Assembly (NCBI RefSeq): GCF_945859705.1
Contig: NC_079136.1
Location: 45,357,181-45,421,180 of the forward strand
Source: Episyrphus balteatus
Lineage: Eukaryota > Arthropoda > Insecta > Diptera > Syrphidae
Direction of reading: 5' to 3'
Length of the DNA: 64,000 nt
Positions 34,973-44,399 of the stretch are shown one piece after another. Made by a program: the position numbers and the translations under genes. Position 1 is the first letter of the stretch; each line of letters begins with the position of its first letter. The notes under the pieces are model-generated. The model did not search any database, was not told where the DNA came from, and saw only the letters and a list, made by a program, of their open reading frames with translations.

Positions 34973-36534
34973 TATTTCGAACTAATAAGGAGCTGGTTTA
35001 CCAGCTCAAGGTAAGCTAAACGTTTGCTGACTATTGAGTCGAAATTCCCAAGATTAGACATAAAGTGCTCGATTTTCGCAATGAGTTTGCTCATTTCAAT
35101 ACCAAAGAGGTCTTTGGAAAGGTTCATAAAATCGCTTATCAGACCAGCTCCCGATGAGTTGTGATTAGCTTTCGGTGGTTTGGAGCCGCTAGAGAGGTTG
35201 AAACCAGGAATCTGCGCATCCTGAAGGTGACTGGCGAAAGAGACACCAGGGGCAACAAGGTTGCCATTGGCAATTGCTTTTGTAAAGGCTTTGGCATTAT
35301 TGATTTTTTCGTTAGCTGTCCTAAGTTTTAATTTTCTAAGGCTTTCGTATTGTTTGTAAGCCGAGCAGCCCTTGAAATTGGCTGGATGATTTTCTTTACA
35401 GTTAATGCATACTGCCTTGCTCCCCTCCTGTTTGGAGACGGTGCAGCAACCTGGCTCGTGGTTGTTTGTGCATTTCACACAGTTGTATTTATTGGCGCAA
35501 TTTTTAGCCAAATGCCCGAATTGCTGACACCGTCTGCACTGAAGGGAGCCCTTGTTGCCCCTGGGCCTCTCCCAATACACTCGCGTGTTGAAAAGATAGC
35601 GAATTTTAATCAATTCGTCGGGGCTAGTACCGGGTTTTAATCGAACGAGAAAAAGATTGTAACGCGTTTTGGCCGCCTTAGACCTTAAGGTTTCAAAAAT
35701 AGAAACGTTTTCTACGTTGGGGATTTTAACTTTTAACTCGGCCAAAATTTCCGATTCAACAAAGTCAGAGGTGAGACCTCTAAGGACAATGTTTGAAGTA
35801 CGATCTTCCTTCAGAGTGAAGGAGTGCGCCTCAACATTTTCGGTTTTTCTCAACAGTTCCATCAATTCCCGATGAACTCCGTTGTTATCTACATAAAGTC
35901 TACTAGAACTACCACGGTTAATGATTTTGTATGAAAAATGAACCGAATTTTCTCTAAAATCGTCTACTAATTTTTTAACATTAACATTTCGCATAAAAAT
36001 AGGAGGGCAGTACTTACCCCTCGAGCTCAGAGGCTCGCCTTCGGTATTTCTACTGTTGCCATCCGCTGCTGCTGCTGCTGAGGTTGATGTTGCTGACGTT
36101 GTTGCGGTTGAAGATGGTCCCTCGCTGCTGTCCATTTGTCTTATGAGATTTTGAGGCTCTTGAGCGTCAATTTCAATATCCTCGTCGTTGAAGGTTGACT
36201 GGTTGGCTTGGAGTGCCAAGTTGGGGCACATGGTGGCACTCTTCGAAGGGTGAATTTTTATCCCACAGTTCAAAATGGAGAACTTGTTTTCACTCTGCTC
36301 AGCACCCTGAACAGTGTTGCGTTGCGAATTGTTCTTAGCAGAGAACAAAAGTTTGTTACGAGGGGTGAGCCACGAGTATTCATGTTGCTGTGAATCGGGC
36401 GAGTCCGTGGTGCGTGGACGCTTCGGAGGTACAATTCCCGAGTTGGAGTTTCTCAGTGCGAGCAACTGTAATGCTGCAGCAACTTTTTTCCTTCCAGGCT
36501 TTTTGCCTTTCAGTTTGTCATCGACTTGCCTCAT
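34972..36534 (-). CDS. ORF1: Gag-like RNA-binding protein with zinc knuckles
   Basis: 520 codons, open. The N-terminus is basic (KLKGKKPGRKK) and likely nuclear-targeting, then low-complexity Ala/Ser/Thr. A PRE_C2HC-like region (about 225-325, including NIVLRGLTSDF and KTRYNLFLVRLKPG) precedes three zinc knuckles: CRRCQQFGHLAKNC (C2HC), CVKCTNNHEPGC and CINCKENHPANFKGC. This arrangement is typical of Jockey-clade ORF1 proteins, which bind element RNA and direct nuclear or telomeric localisation. The start is the ATG nearest the 5' UTR repeats. The ORF ends in TAA, sharing two bases with the ORF2 ATG. Confidence 0.9.
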   Translation of the reverse strand: MRQVDDKLKGKKPGRKKVAAALQLLALRNSNSGIVPPKRPRTTDSPDSQQHEYSWLTPRNKLLFSAKNNSQRNTVQGAEQSENKFSILNCGIKIHPSKSATMCPNLALQANQSTFNDEDIEIDAQEPQNLIRQMDSSEGPSSTATTSATSTSAAAAADGNSRNTEGEPLSSRGKYCPPIFMRNVNVKKLVDDFRENSVHFSYKIINRGSSSRLYVDNNGVHRELMELLRKTENVEAHSFTLKEDRTSNIVLRGLTSDFVESEILAELKVKIPNVENVSIFETLRSKAAKTRYNLFLVRLKPGTSPDELIKIRYLFNTRVYWERPRGNKGSLQCRRCQQFGHLAKNCANKYNCVKCTNNHEPGCCTVSKQEGSKAVCINCKENHPANFKGCSAYKQYESLRKLKLRTANEKINNAKAFTKAIANGNLVAPGVSFASHLQDAQIPGFNLSSGSKPPKANHNSSGAGLISDFMNLSKDLFGIEMSKLIAKIEHFMSNLGNFDSIVSKRLAYLELVNQLLISSK

Positions 36535-36540
36535 AGGGCA

Positions 36541-36617
36541 GCTGGTGTCAAATTGGTTTTACTTCGTAAAACTGGTGTCAAAATGTTTTTACTTCGTAAA
36601 ATTTACTTCGTAAAAAG
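36541..36617 (-). repeat. Palindromic TTTTACGAAGTAAAA repeats in element 5' UTR
   Basis: Three copies of a short palindrome (ttttacttcgtaaaa and a truncated version) sit within 80 bp just upstream of the ORF1 ATG. Two are preceded by ggtgtcaaa. Each could form a small hairpin in the element RNA. Confidence 0.6.
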
Positions 36618-36669
36618 TTACTAAAGTACGTCTTGTACTAATTTGATTTTGGTTGGATGTAAAACCAGT

Positions 36670-36722
36670 AAAATGGCGGGATACAGCCAGAGCACGCTTC
36701 TTTTTAATTCCAAAATGGCGGG
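36670..36722. promoter_or_regulatory. Two AAAATGGCGGG motifs in the element 5' UTR
   Basis: AAAATGGCGGG occurs at 36670-36680 and 36712-36722. It contains the GCCAT core (minus strand) recognised by Pho/YY1-type zinc-finger proteins. On the element's sense strand the sites lie about 220-270 nt after the 5' end. Binding is inferred from motif only. Confidence 0.35.
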
Positions 36723-36942
36723 TGATTTTGGTTCTTTTTGATTTTTATTTAATTTTAAGTGAAATTTCAGTAAAACTTTGCAAATTAATTACTTTAAAAC
36801 TTTTTAGTTAATTAATTCAGTTAAATTTAATAACTTTCGTTTGTAATTTTTAGTTTTAATAAAAAAATTTTAATTATTTTAATTTTCTTTGCAGAGAGGA
36901 AGAACCATCACGTGTCGCCGCCAAAAATCGAATCCTTTCTCC

Positions 36943-36955
36943 ATGAGTGTTTGAG
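36943..36955 (+). repeat. Target-site duplication, right copy
   Basis: ATGAGTGTTTGAG, identical to 30917-30929. Resumption of the HIBCH frame directly after it (AGAATGGAATATCG) fixes the 5' boundary of the element at 36942. Confidence 0.92.
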
Positions 36956-37139
36956 AATGGAATATCGTTTGGCATTCCGGCGTTTGAATGACTTTGATTT
37001 TCGTGAAGGAGTTCGGGCTCTTCTAATAGATAAGGACAATAAACCTCAGTGGAATCCACCAAGTCTTGATGCTGTTGTTGACGATCAGGTGCTAAAATAT
37101 TTCGACAAATTGGCCGAGAGAGATGAGTTAAAGATATAA

Positions 37140-37473
37140 ATATAAATTTTGTATACATTTTGTTTCATGGATATTAGTTAAAATTAATGAGCTAGTCAAA
37201 AGTAACTGGTATAGATAAATATGTAATATTTAATAACATAACATCGAAGTCAAACCTATTAGATTTAAGTTAAGAATTTATGTAATATTATAAGCATTTA
37301 TTTTTTATATTTTAAAATTAAGCTGAAAATTACAGAGTTACGTGTTTGCAAATAGAAATATGAAAAGTGAAAAATTGATAAGAGGCTAATTAAATAAAAA
37401 AATGTTGACTATAAAAAGGGCATTTTAAAAGCTGAATCCAATGACTAGAAATCAATATTATTAAGGGGTCGGT
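37140..37473. repeat. 3' flank of copy 3, left part
   Basis: Closely matches 27126-27467 after copy 2. It ends with GGGTCGGT at 37466-37473, the left target duplication of the inserted hAT element; the flank resumes at 39106. Confidence 0.8.
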
Positions 37474-39097
37474 CAGGGGCGTATACAGGTTTACTTCTTG
37501 GGGGGGGTCATGCCAAAATTTTTGGCACAACAATTTTGATAGGTGGAAAATGTGATAGTTGAATCTAACAAAAACGGAATGTGATTCGTTTGCTTCCATT
37601 GAATAATTTGCCTAAAAGCAACTATGTATATATTTTTTTCGCTAGCCTAAAGTAATTTTAAAAGTTACAATAAAAAATAAAATCTTTTTTATGTAATAAA
37701 CAATGGTAACTTTTGAATTAAAAGTCTTCTTAACCTCAGGCAAACGAATCGCATTTGAAAATAATTTGGTTTTTAATTTTGTTTTAAAATTGAATGAAAA
37801 AATATAGTTTGATACACCAAATCGAGCTAAGAAAAAACTTAAAAGAAAATAAAGTTTCTTCTTTGTTTTATATACTGATGAAAATGACACTCGGTTTCGT
37901 GTTTACACGGTGCTATTACACCTTAAAGATAATTTTTGAATAATTTACCTCAGTACAGACAAAATTAAAAATTAATTGTCTAATTTTTGTTTTAAATAAT
38001 TTTTTGTTGTATTGTTTTCGTATTAGAAGTGACACAAAAATGTAAAATTTTCGGGGTGGTCGTGAATTTTTTCTCGTTATAACTTAAACAGTTTTGGGCG
38101 TGCAAAAAAAAAACATAATATAAATGTAAATTTAGATTTGTACAAAAATTATGATAAGATTTTTTCGGTTAGATGAACCTTAATCGAGAAAAAAATGTAA
38201 TATTGACGACTATCTCCGAAAATTTTACCTACATTTTTTCGTTGAAAACTTTTTATGCGGAAACATTACAAAAAAAAAAGTTTTTTAATTAAAAAAAATA
38301 GAGAATGAGTTTTTCTACAAAACAAGACAAAACAATCTTTTCTACAACAAACGGAAGCCGAGAAAATCACAAAAAGGCATTTTTCAAAATGGCGGCCAAA
38401 AATTTTTTTGTAAAAATGTACTTATTTATGAAATATCAATGCTTTCCGAATATTCTCAGATGAATCAATTATGTAGTTATAGTAAAAACTGAGATTTTTG
38501 CCAAAAATTGAACAAACCTCAAAAAACTTCAGTTCTGCAAGATTTCAGCCTGTCCCTATTTTTTCCATTTGCTTCATTGTAAAATGTCTCTATTCACTGG
38601 ACTAAAATTATAGTTTGCCTTAAAACGCGATTGAAGATTGAGTAATGTATGAAAATCAATGAGTTCTTGAGGATTAATCCCTTTATTTTTATAATGAAAG
38701 TTGCTCTAATGATGATTTTTTTTTTACATACCCAATTCAATTTTTTTTAAAGCTCTATATATGTATTCTTTTTCGGATTTTAAATCTACACAAAACTCTA
38801 CAGCAGAACTCAACTTAGTGTCTGTCAATTTGTAATATTATCGAACTAATGAAAATAATCCTAATCCAGCATAGCATTCGCTAAAAATATGATCGCATCC
38901 CCAAAAAATGGTAAAATAGGTTGTTTGAATACCAAAATTTTTTTTCACTTTTCATTTTCGTTCATGTTCTAAAACTTCAATATTTTGAAAACGGTCTTTC
39001 TTAAAGGAATTGAGTATAACATAACAATTTCTTGTTTAAGTTTTGAGTTCTTGGGGGGGGTCATGACCCCGTGACCCCCCCCTTGTATACGCCGTTG
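37474..39097. mobile_element. 1.6 kb non-autonomous hAT element with 8-bp TSD
   Basis: The 1624-bp insertion begins CAGGGGCGTATACAGG and ends CCTTGTATACGCCGTTG, imperfect inverted repeats with hAT-like CAG termini. The 8-bp direct repeat GGGTCGGT (37466-37473 and 39098-39105) flanks it, and the orthologous position after copy 2 (27460-27467) has the site once. Subterminal G-runs (ttggggggggtcatg) occur at both ends. The AT-rich interior has no transposase-like frame. Confidence 0.9.
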
Positions 39098-39105
39098 GGG
39101 TCGGT

Positions 39106-39372
39106 TAAAGCGATCAATCATTAAGAAGAATTTTAAACAAAACAAATGAAACTGATTCGTTTCGTTTAATTAATTATGTTTATTTTATTTTTAAACTGGA
39201 AAAAATTATTGAATTAAAAAATAATAAAATGAACTGGGTCGCATAAACTTGCTATTATATTATAAAAAAAATCTTAAAAATGTTTTGTTAAAAGTATTGA
39301 ATAAATGTACAGCTTCATTAACAATTTAAAAAAAAAGGTTCTATGGGAAGTCCTTTTAATGACTTTTTTTTT
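39106..39372. repeat. 3' flank of copy 3, right part
   Basis: Continues the similarity to the copy 2 flank from 27468 (taaagcgatcaatcattaag), then joins the block ttctatgggaagtcctttt, shared with about 28630. It is interrupted by another element at 39387 and the match resumes near 40117 (ttttccaaaattgat). Confidence 0.7.
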
Positions 39373-39386
39373 AAAGGTAGATAAAT

Positions 39387-40097
39387 GTGTGGATCAGAAT
39401 CAAAACCCATTTTATCCACTTTTTTTTATTTCGAGTAAATCGAGAAAAACTTGTATCTCGTAAACGAAACATTTTTTAGTACTTTTTTAAATGCAGGATT
39501 GATTCAATTAGGATTCCCTACAGTTCAAGTCCAGAAATCGTGATCTGAGGGTTTTAGTTTTAGAGTTATATCCAAAACAAATATGTATAGAATGGATTTT
39601 GAAAATCACCTCTGAATTTCAGGCCAAAATAAGAAAATATGGCATTCAAAAAAACTCAATTAAAAACGAGAAAACTTTATTTCCTTTTTTTTAACTACGC
39701 CTACTTTCTTGAACAAATAAATTCAAACCTAAATGACGAATTTTTTTTTTTCAAAAATCCGTATAAATTTTTGTATATTCCCATCTAAATTCATCCCATG
39801 GATAAAATGGTTTTTGAATTTCAAATTTATTTTAGAAATAATATTTTGAATGGATATAATGGATTTTGATGCGAATAAAATTGTTTGGATATAATGGGTT
39901 TTGAAACAAAAAATCAAGTGGATAAAATGGGTTTTGAAATTAACCTCTAACTTTGTGGTCTGATTTCTACTCCAAAAAATGTAGTTAGAGACTCAAACTT
40001 GGGCGCAACGTATGTATTTGAATAATAGAAACAAAACCTCATACCTAAGTCATTTTTTTTTAAAAGTGGATATAATGGGTTTTGATTCTGATCCACA
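39387..40097. mobile_element. Inverted-repeat element with GTGTGGATCAGAATC ends
   Basis: A 711-bp element with ends GTGTGGATCAGAATCAAAAC and GTTTTGATTCTGATCCACAC, flanked by AAAT on each side. Internal copies of tggataaaatgggttttg or ggatataatgggttttg repeat the subterminal motif at least four times. It splits a block that is continuous near 28630-28690. No coding sequence. Confidence 0.7.
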
Positions 40098-40651
40098 CAA
40101 ATATGAAATTGAAGTAGATAAATATATTTTCCAAAATTGATTATGACAGTTACCGTTATTTTTACTCACCTATGGCAAAGTCAAAAGGAGGAATATGTAT
40201 TTGACCGGTATGTCATCAATCATCATGTACAGTACCTTGCCATATTGTTACGCCAAAGAGAATAGTTGTTGTTGATCAGTTTTTGAAGTTTTTTTTTGAA
40301 GTAGCTTACATTTTGTTGATCTTATTTACTAAAACTTATCATGTAGATATGGATTGATTTAAAAAAAAAAAAAAAAAAATAAAAAACAATACATTTTGAT
40401 ACATTTGGAAAGAACATACAAATTGGGAAACCACCTTATTTTAGAAATTATGAAAGTTTACCTTTTGTTGCAATAAGCGCCTTCATTCTTCATGCCACAC
40501 TTTTTAAATATGATTAAATTATAGTTTTAAGCTTATCATTCTGCCACCTATTAAGCCTTTAAGTTATAAGGTTTTCTTCTAAAACTTTTCTATTTAGAAG
40601 CGCAAAAAGACATTTTCCAAGGAAATTATGCTCATTTCAAGACTTCAATTT

Positions 40652-41940
40652 TTAATTGAGGAATAACATGACACTTTTTGATTTAGAGAAAGATTTTCCG
40701 CAACTTATCATTTTCAATGCCATATTTTGGATTCTGTCCAAATAGTTTAAGTGGACTTTAGCAGCAGCGGCCCAGATATGGGAATTAAATTCGAGCTTTG
40801 GACGATTTTGTTTACATTTCGGAGGACACATAATCAGTTTCATCTATCCAAGTACCACTAACGGAAAGTGGACAGGGGATGGGGGTTTTCGTTTTAACGA
40901 GCATTTGTGTTAGAAGGAAAAATTCTACGCGGTTTCAGATCAGAATTTAATGAGCTTATCATATTTTGCTGTTGAAGTTCCACATCCGACAGACATGGGT
41001 TTGAATCCTAAAAGGAATATGAAAACCTGAGGGTACTTTTATCAGTGAAACAATTAAGTCGATTAGAAGTTTTAGAAAGCAGATTATTATTAAAAATGAG
41101 TAAGAGGGTTGGATATAAAGCTTTGAGTTTATATTATGGATTTAAGACTTTAATCCATCCAATGGTTAAATAATTTATCATCCAATGAAGAAGAGATCAT
41201 CAACACCGAATGAAAGCACTTTCGATAATAGAGTTCGGTGCCAAACTATATCAAATGCTTTTGAAATATCAAGCACAATAATCTTACTTTCTCCAACACG
41301 ATGTTAAAATTTTCTCACAAATCGTTGAGATAAACCATTAAGAGCGGAATTCAGAGTCGTCACTCAAGTAAAATTTTTTCTCAAGCACAAGTCTGAGATG
41401 AGTTTTCTGAGTGTTTGCTCAAGCATTTACTTCAAAATTTCCTCAGTTGGAATTCATAATCTAAAAATAAAGAAACCTTTAGGTTTTCCTAACGTAACGA
41501 GTAGCTGAAGTGGGCCAAACGCAAGAGCAAATTTTCACTTGAGTAAAATTTTTAGTTGAGGGACGACTCTGAATTCCGCTCTAAATCTCTATTGCTACGA
41601 AAGCCCTACTGCCAGTCATTAAGATGATTCCGTTCTTCAAGATATTTCTTTAGCTGGAAATTAAGGGTCATTTCCATAACCTTGGAGAGAAGGGATGTAA
41701 TCGGAAGATATTTGGAGTGTGTGAAAGATTCGCCTTATTTAGGGACATGCTGGACAAGTGCCGTTTTTCATACTCTCGGAACGGAACGATACTAGTACAC
41801 AGATGAAAAAGCTTACGCAGTGTTTTTGATAGTTTGGAAGAACAACTCTTTAGAACGATGAAAGGGATACTATCCGTATTGAGAATAATTACTGTTATAG
41901 ATTTGTTCACTACCATTATTTTGGAAATATGTATGACTTT
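40652..41940 (-). pseudogene. Decayed non-LTR reverse transcriptase
   Basis: Minus-strand pieces in correct order, in different frames: PITSLLSKVMEMTLNFQLKK (41.68-41.74 kb), GFRSN, then after an inserted MITE IIVLDISKAFDIVWHRTLLS (RT motif A, about 41.22-41.30 kb), a damaged catalytic box FTDKST in place of FADDST near 41.05 kb, and a C-terminal block RPKLEFNSHIW (about 40.8 kb). These are Jockey/CR1-type RT motifs. Multiple stops and frameshifts show an old dead copy, unrelated in age to the intact element at 30930-36942. Confidence 0.75.
41342..41581. mobile_element. Harbinger-like MITE, TAA target duplication
   Basis: A 240-bp element with inverted ends GAGCGGAATTCAGAGTCGTC and GACGACTCTGAATTCCGCTC. 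The 3-bp TAA flanks both ends (41339-41341 and 41582-41584), as PIF/Harbinger elements produce. It lies inside the decayed reverse transcriptase at 40652-41940 and therefore postdates it. The interior has ctcaagtaaaat-type subrepeats and no ORF. Confidence 0.75.
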
Positions 41941-42231
41941 TTTAGTTTTTTATATCCAGGAATTATTTCAACGTTATTATTGGAGCTTGGTTTATATTAA
42001 GTTACCTTAAAAAGCGATTCTTTCGCTTAAGTTAGAATTTTTGATATCATCAATCACACTTTTCCAATTCCAATTCGCCATCATTCCTCCATTTGTTTCT
42101 ATCTGTTTTTCTCTATGTGCCTTAAAATCTATGTTTATCCTAAATATAAATCTGATTTTAACATGAAATATATTATATTTGATCGCAATAAAAAAACAAT
42201 AATCAATAGGAATAAGTATTTCTTGTTCGCT

Positions 42232-43731
42232 TCAGTAAAAGTCCTCACTCTCCTCCTCATCATCATCATCAATTTCATCTCCAATATCAAATTCTTCTGA
42301 TGAATCAATAAATACTTCCTCATCATCCTCATCCGAATCGGGATCAACTTTTGGCTGTTGATTCTTTTTTCTATCTCTTAAACGCATTTGATGGAGTTTC
42401 CAATTTTGTTTAAAATCAGCTAAAAAGATTAATCAGAAGAACAACTTTGTATTGGAATTCAACAAACATTAGAGATGAAATCGATTTGAAAAGCTTATCA
42501 GGCAAATAAAAGACAAGTGATTTTTTTGTTATAAATGAAATGGATTTATTATGTGACAAAAATGGAAGATAAGGTACAAGGAAAACATAATAATATTAAT
42601 TCTTATTCAAATCGAATTCACCTCTCACAGATTCAAATTATATAAAATATAACTAACTTGAAGCTGGATGAGTATACTGTTGGAAATGCACTGGATTGCG
42701 ACGGTAGCACAAGTCCCCATAAGGACATGGAGGTGTGCCATCCGGAGGAGTTGGAAAATCAGGTCGTCGATAGTCTGAATCGCCTGGATGTGCTTCTTCA
42801 ACTCTATGCATTTGATTTCGGCTGTAAAGATATGGATTTCATGAATTAGATTATACAGACAAAAAAATGGCTGGGGAACTTACCGATAACATCTTATTCC
42901 AAATTTACAAGATACCCTCGTTGTACTCGATGTGGCTTCTTCTTTTTCAACTTTAACTGCTGGTTTAATGTCTTTTGGTGATGTGGCAGTAACTTGTCCA
43001 ACGGCTTCATTGTCATCATCTTTTGGTTCTGTTTTTATTGTGACTTTGGAAGGCGAAGAGCATTGATTTGAGGAGGAGGCGATTCCTGCGTCGCCATCGA
43101 CTTCGGAATCATCTTTCTTCTTATCTTCGTTTGCTCCTGCTTGGGCATTTGTGGAACTTGAGGTGGAAGCAACATCTGCGTCGCTGTTAGCCTCAGTTTT
43201 AGCGGATTTTGAGGTAGAAGCAACACTTGCCTCTTCGTCAATTTGGGCTTCTACATTTTCATTATTGTTTGGTTCATCATCATTGTGAATTGATGATGAT
43301 TCAATTTCCATTTGTTCATTAGGATTGGAATCATTTTCTCTTGCTCCACTACTATCAACTGTGGAACTTTCGTTTGTTTCATTTATATTTTGATTTGATG
43401 ACTCACATGACTCTTTTTCCAAATTGGATTTCGAAGTTGATGACGATGACGTACTTTCTGGTGTTTCAATAGTTGACTCTGGTTTTTTCTTTTTATTTTC
43501 AGAATTACCTTGTGCACTTAGCATCCATGAAGGTAGGCATCTTCTTTTTGTTGGAGCAGAAGCATTTGATGGAGTTGCTTCGGCTTCATTGTTGTTGTTT
43601 AGTTCGGAAACATTTCTAACACGAATATTCGTGCGAACGCCGCCGCTATTGCTGGGCAATGGTGCTGTGCTAGTGTTGTCCTCTGTGGCCAATAGTTCTT
43701 CAGATGATTGAGAATCTTCAATTGGAGTCAT
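42232..43731 (-). CDS. APLF-like DNA-repair factor with PBZ zinc fingers
   Basis: Minus strand, three exons: 43731-42884, 42821-42658 and 42419-42232 (introns 62 and 238 bp, phases consistent), 399 residues. APLF binds poly(ADP-ribose) and Ku at DNA breaks and acts as a histone chaperone in end joining. Seen: TKRRCLPSWMLSA at 61-73, which resembles the human APLF Ku-binding motif (KRILPTWMLA). A long Ser/Asn/Glu-rich linker follows. PBZ finger 1 is CKFGIRCYRRNQMH...H (Cys275, Cys281, His288, His294) and finger 2 is CPYGDLCYRRNPVHFQQYTH (Cys315, Cys321, His328, His334). The tail is highly acidic and ends EDFY, like the histone-binding acidic domain. No FHA domain precedes the Ku motif, unlike vertebrate APLF. 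Fly orthologue from memory: CG6171. Confidence 0.9.
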
Positions 43732-44230
43732 ATTTTAAGTTTTCAAATGTCAATAAAATTTATAGTGAATTAAATAGATAATTTTAAAGAAATATAAACT
43801 TGTATTTTTTTGTATGTAGTGTTTTTTTCATTTGTTGTGAAATTTCAGTTACGGCGGAATTAATTTTCAATGTTGACAGTTTGATGGCAGTGCTGCCAAA
43901 AAGTTCATATTTTTTGAAGTGTTTTTATTTAAGCACTAAACACAATGAATTTATGTTTTTCACAAGGCAATTTTTAATTGCCACACGACTAAAATAGCGC
44001 TGTTACTTTGGGTGGTGGCAAAGTACTACAAGTAGTTTTCTAGCGGTTTTCAATGGAACGCACTTTTAAAGAACTCAATGCAAATCGTTTCTACTCGGGA
44101 AGTAGAGCATGAGTAGATGATAGTACTAACCAAAACATCTACTATTAGTAGACTACCACCTCCAATGGAACAAGCCTTATATGATGTTCAGAAATCGCCG
44201 GCAAGTCGAAGCAATTTTTTTTTCCTTTTA
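43732..44230. other. Upstream region of the APLF-like gene
   Basis: The promoter and 5' UTR of the APLF-like gene (read leftward) must be near 43732-43900; no core element is clear. No other gene seen. Confidence 0.4.
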
Positions 44231-44381
44231 AGCCTGGTACGCTGTTCGCGCTAAATTTTAGCCGAGATAAAATTCCCATACAAGTTATCGATAATTTGTA
44301 TGGGATCCATTTTAGCTCGGCTAAAATTTTTCGATAATTTGTATGGGTGCTAAAATTTAGCTCGAGCTGCGTACCAGGCTT
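44231..44381. mobile_element. TA-flanked hairpin MITE
   Basis: 151 bp with perfect outer ends AGCCTGGTACGC and GCGTACCAGGCTT, flanked by TA at 44229-44230 and 44382-44383. Inner arms (gctaaattttagc, cgataatttgtatggg) make it nearly a full hairpin. TA target and size suit a Tc1/mariner-mobilised MITE. Confidence 0.75.
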
Positions 44382-44399
44382 TAATGGCAATCTTGTGAA

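Larger units (their letters stand above)
30930..36942 (-). mobile_element. Full-length Jockey-like non-LTR retrotransposon
   Basis: A 6013-bp element read on the minus strand: 5' end at 36942, 5' UTR about 408 bp, ORF1 36534-34972, ORF2 34972-32051, and a 1.1 kb A-rich 3' UTR ending in short ATTCA tandem repeats (aaaattcaattcaattcaat) instead of a plain poly(A). It is flanked by 13-bp target duplications. ORF1 has Jockey-type zinc knuckles and ORF2 has endonuclease and reverse transcriptase without a recognisable RNase H. Both ORFs are open, so it may be autonomous. Clade assignment rests on remembered RT motifs. Confidence 0.9.
29930..37139 (+). pseudogene. 3-hydroxyisobutyryl-CoA hydrolase copy 3, disrupted by retrotransposon
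   Basis: Exon A 29930-30778 (283 codons) and the start of exon B 30841-30929 are open and closely match copy 2, including the 62-bp GT-AG intron and AMPEAAIGLFPDAGSS with Glu and Asp kept (Val to Ala in FPDV). Exon B is then split by a 6013-bp antisense non-LTR element at 30930-36942; its remainder resumes at 36943/36956 and runs to a TAA at 37137-37139 with no other damage. Reading through, translation stops at 30943-30945 inside the element, giving about 317 residues and losing the last roughly 60 of the C-terminal region. Because all other sequence is open, the disruption looks recent. It may still be an allelic insertion absent from other individuals. Confidence 0.88.

Noticed and set aside
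36893..37139. A splice acceptor (tttctttgcag) in the antisense 5' end of the retrotransposon that might let HIBCH copy 3 skip the element and restore its last exon.
   Set aside because: Joining 30778 (phase 0) to 36895 reads a different frame and stops with TGA at the target duplication. The open frame beginning at 36912 is simply the tail of the broken exon plus 5' UTR sequence of the element.
42658..42849. Plus-strand open frame of 63 codons.
   Set aside because: It is the antisense shadow of the PBZ-encoding exon of the APLF-like gene.
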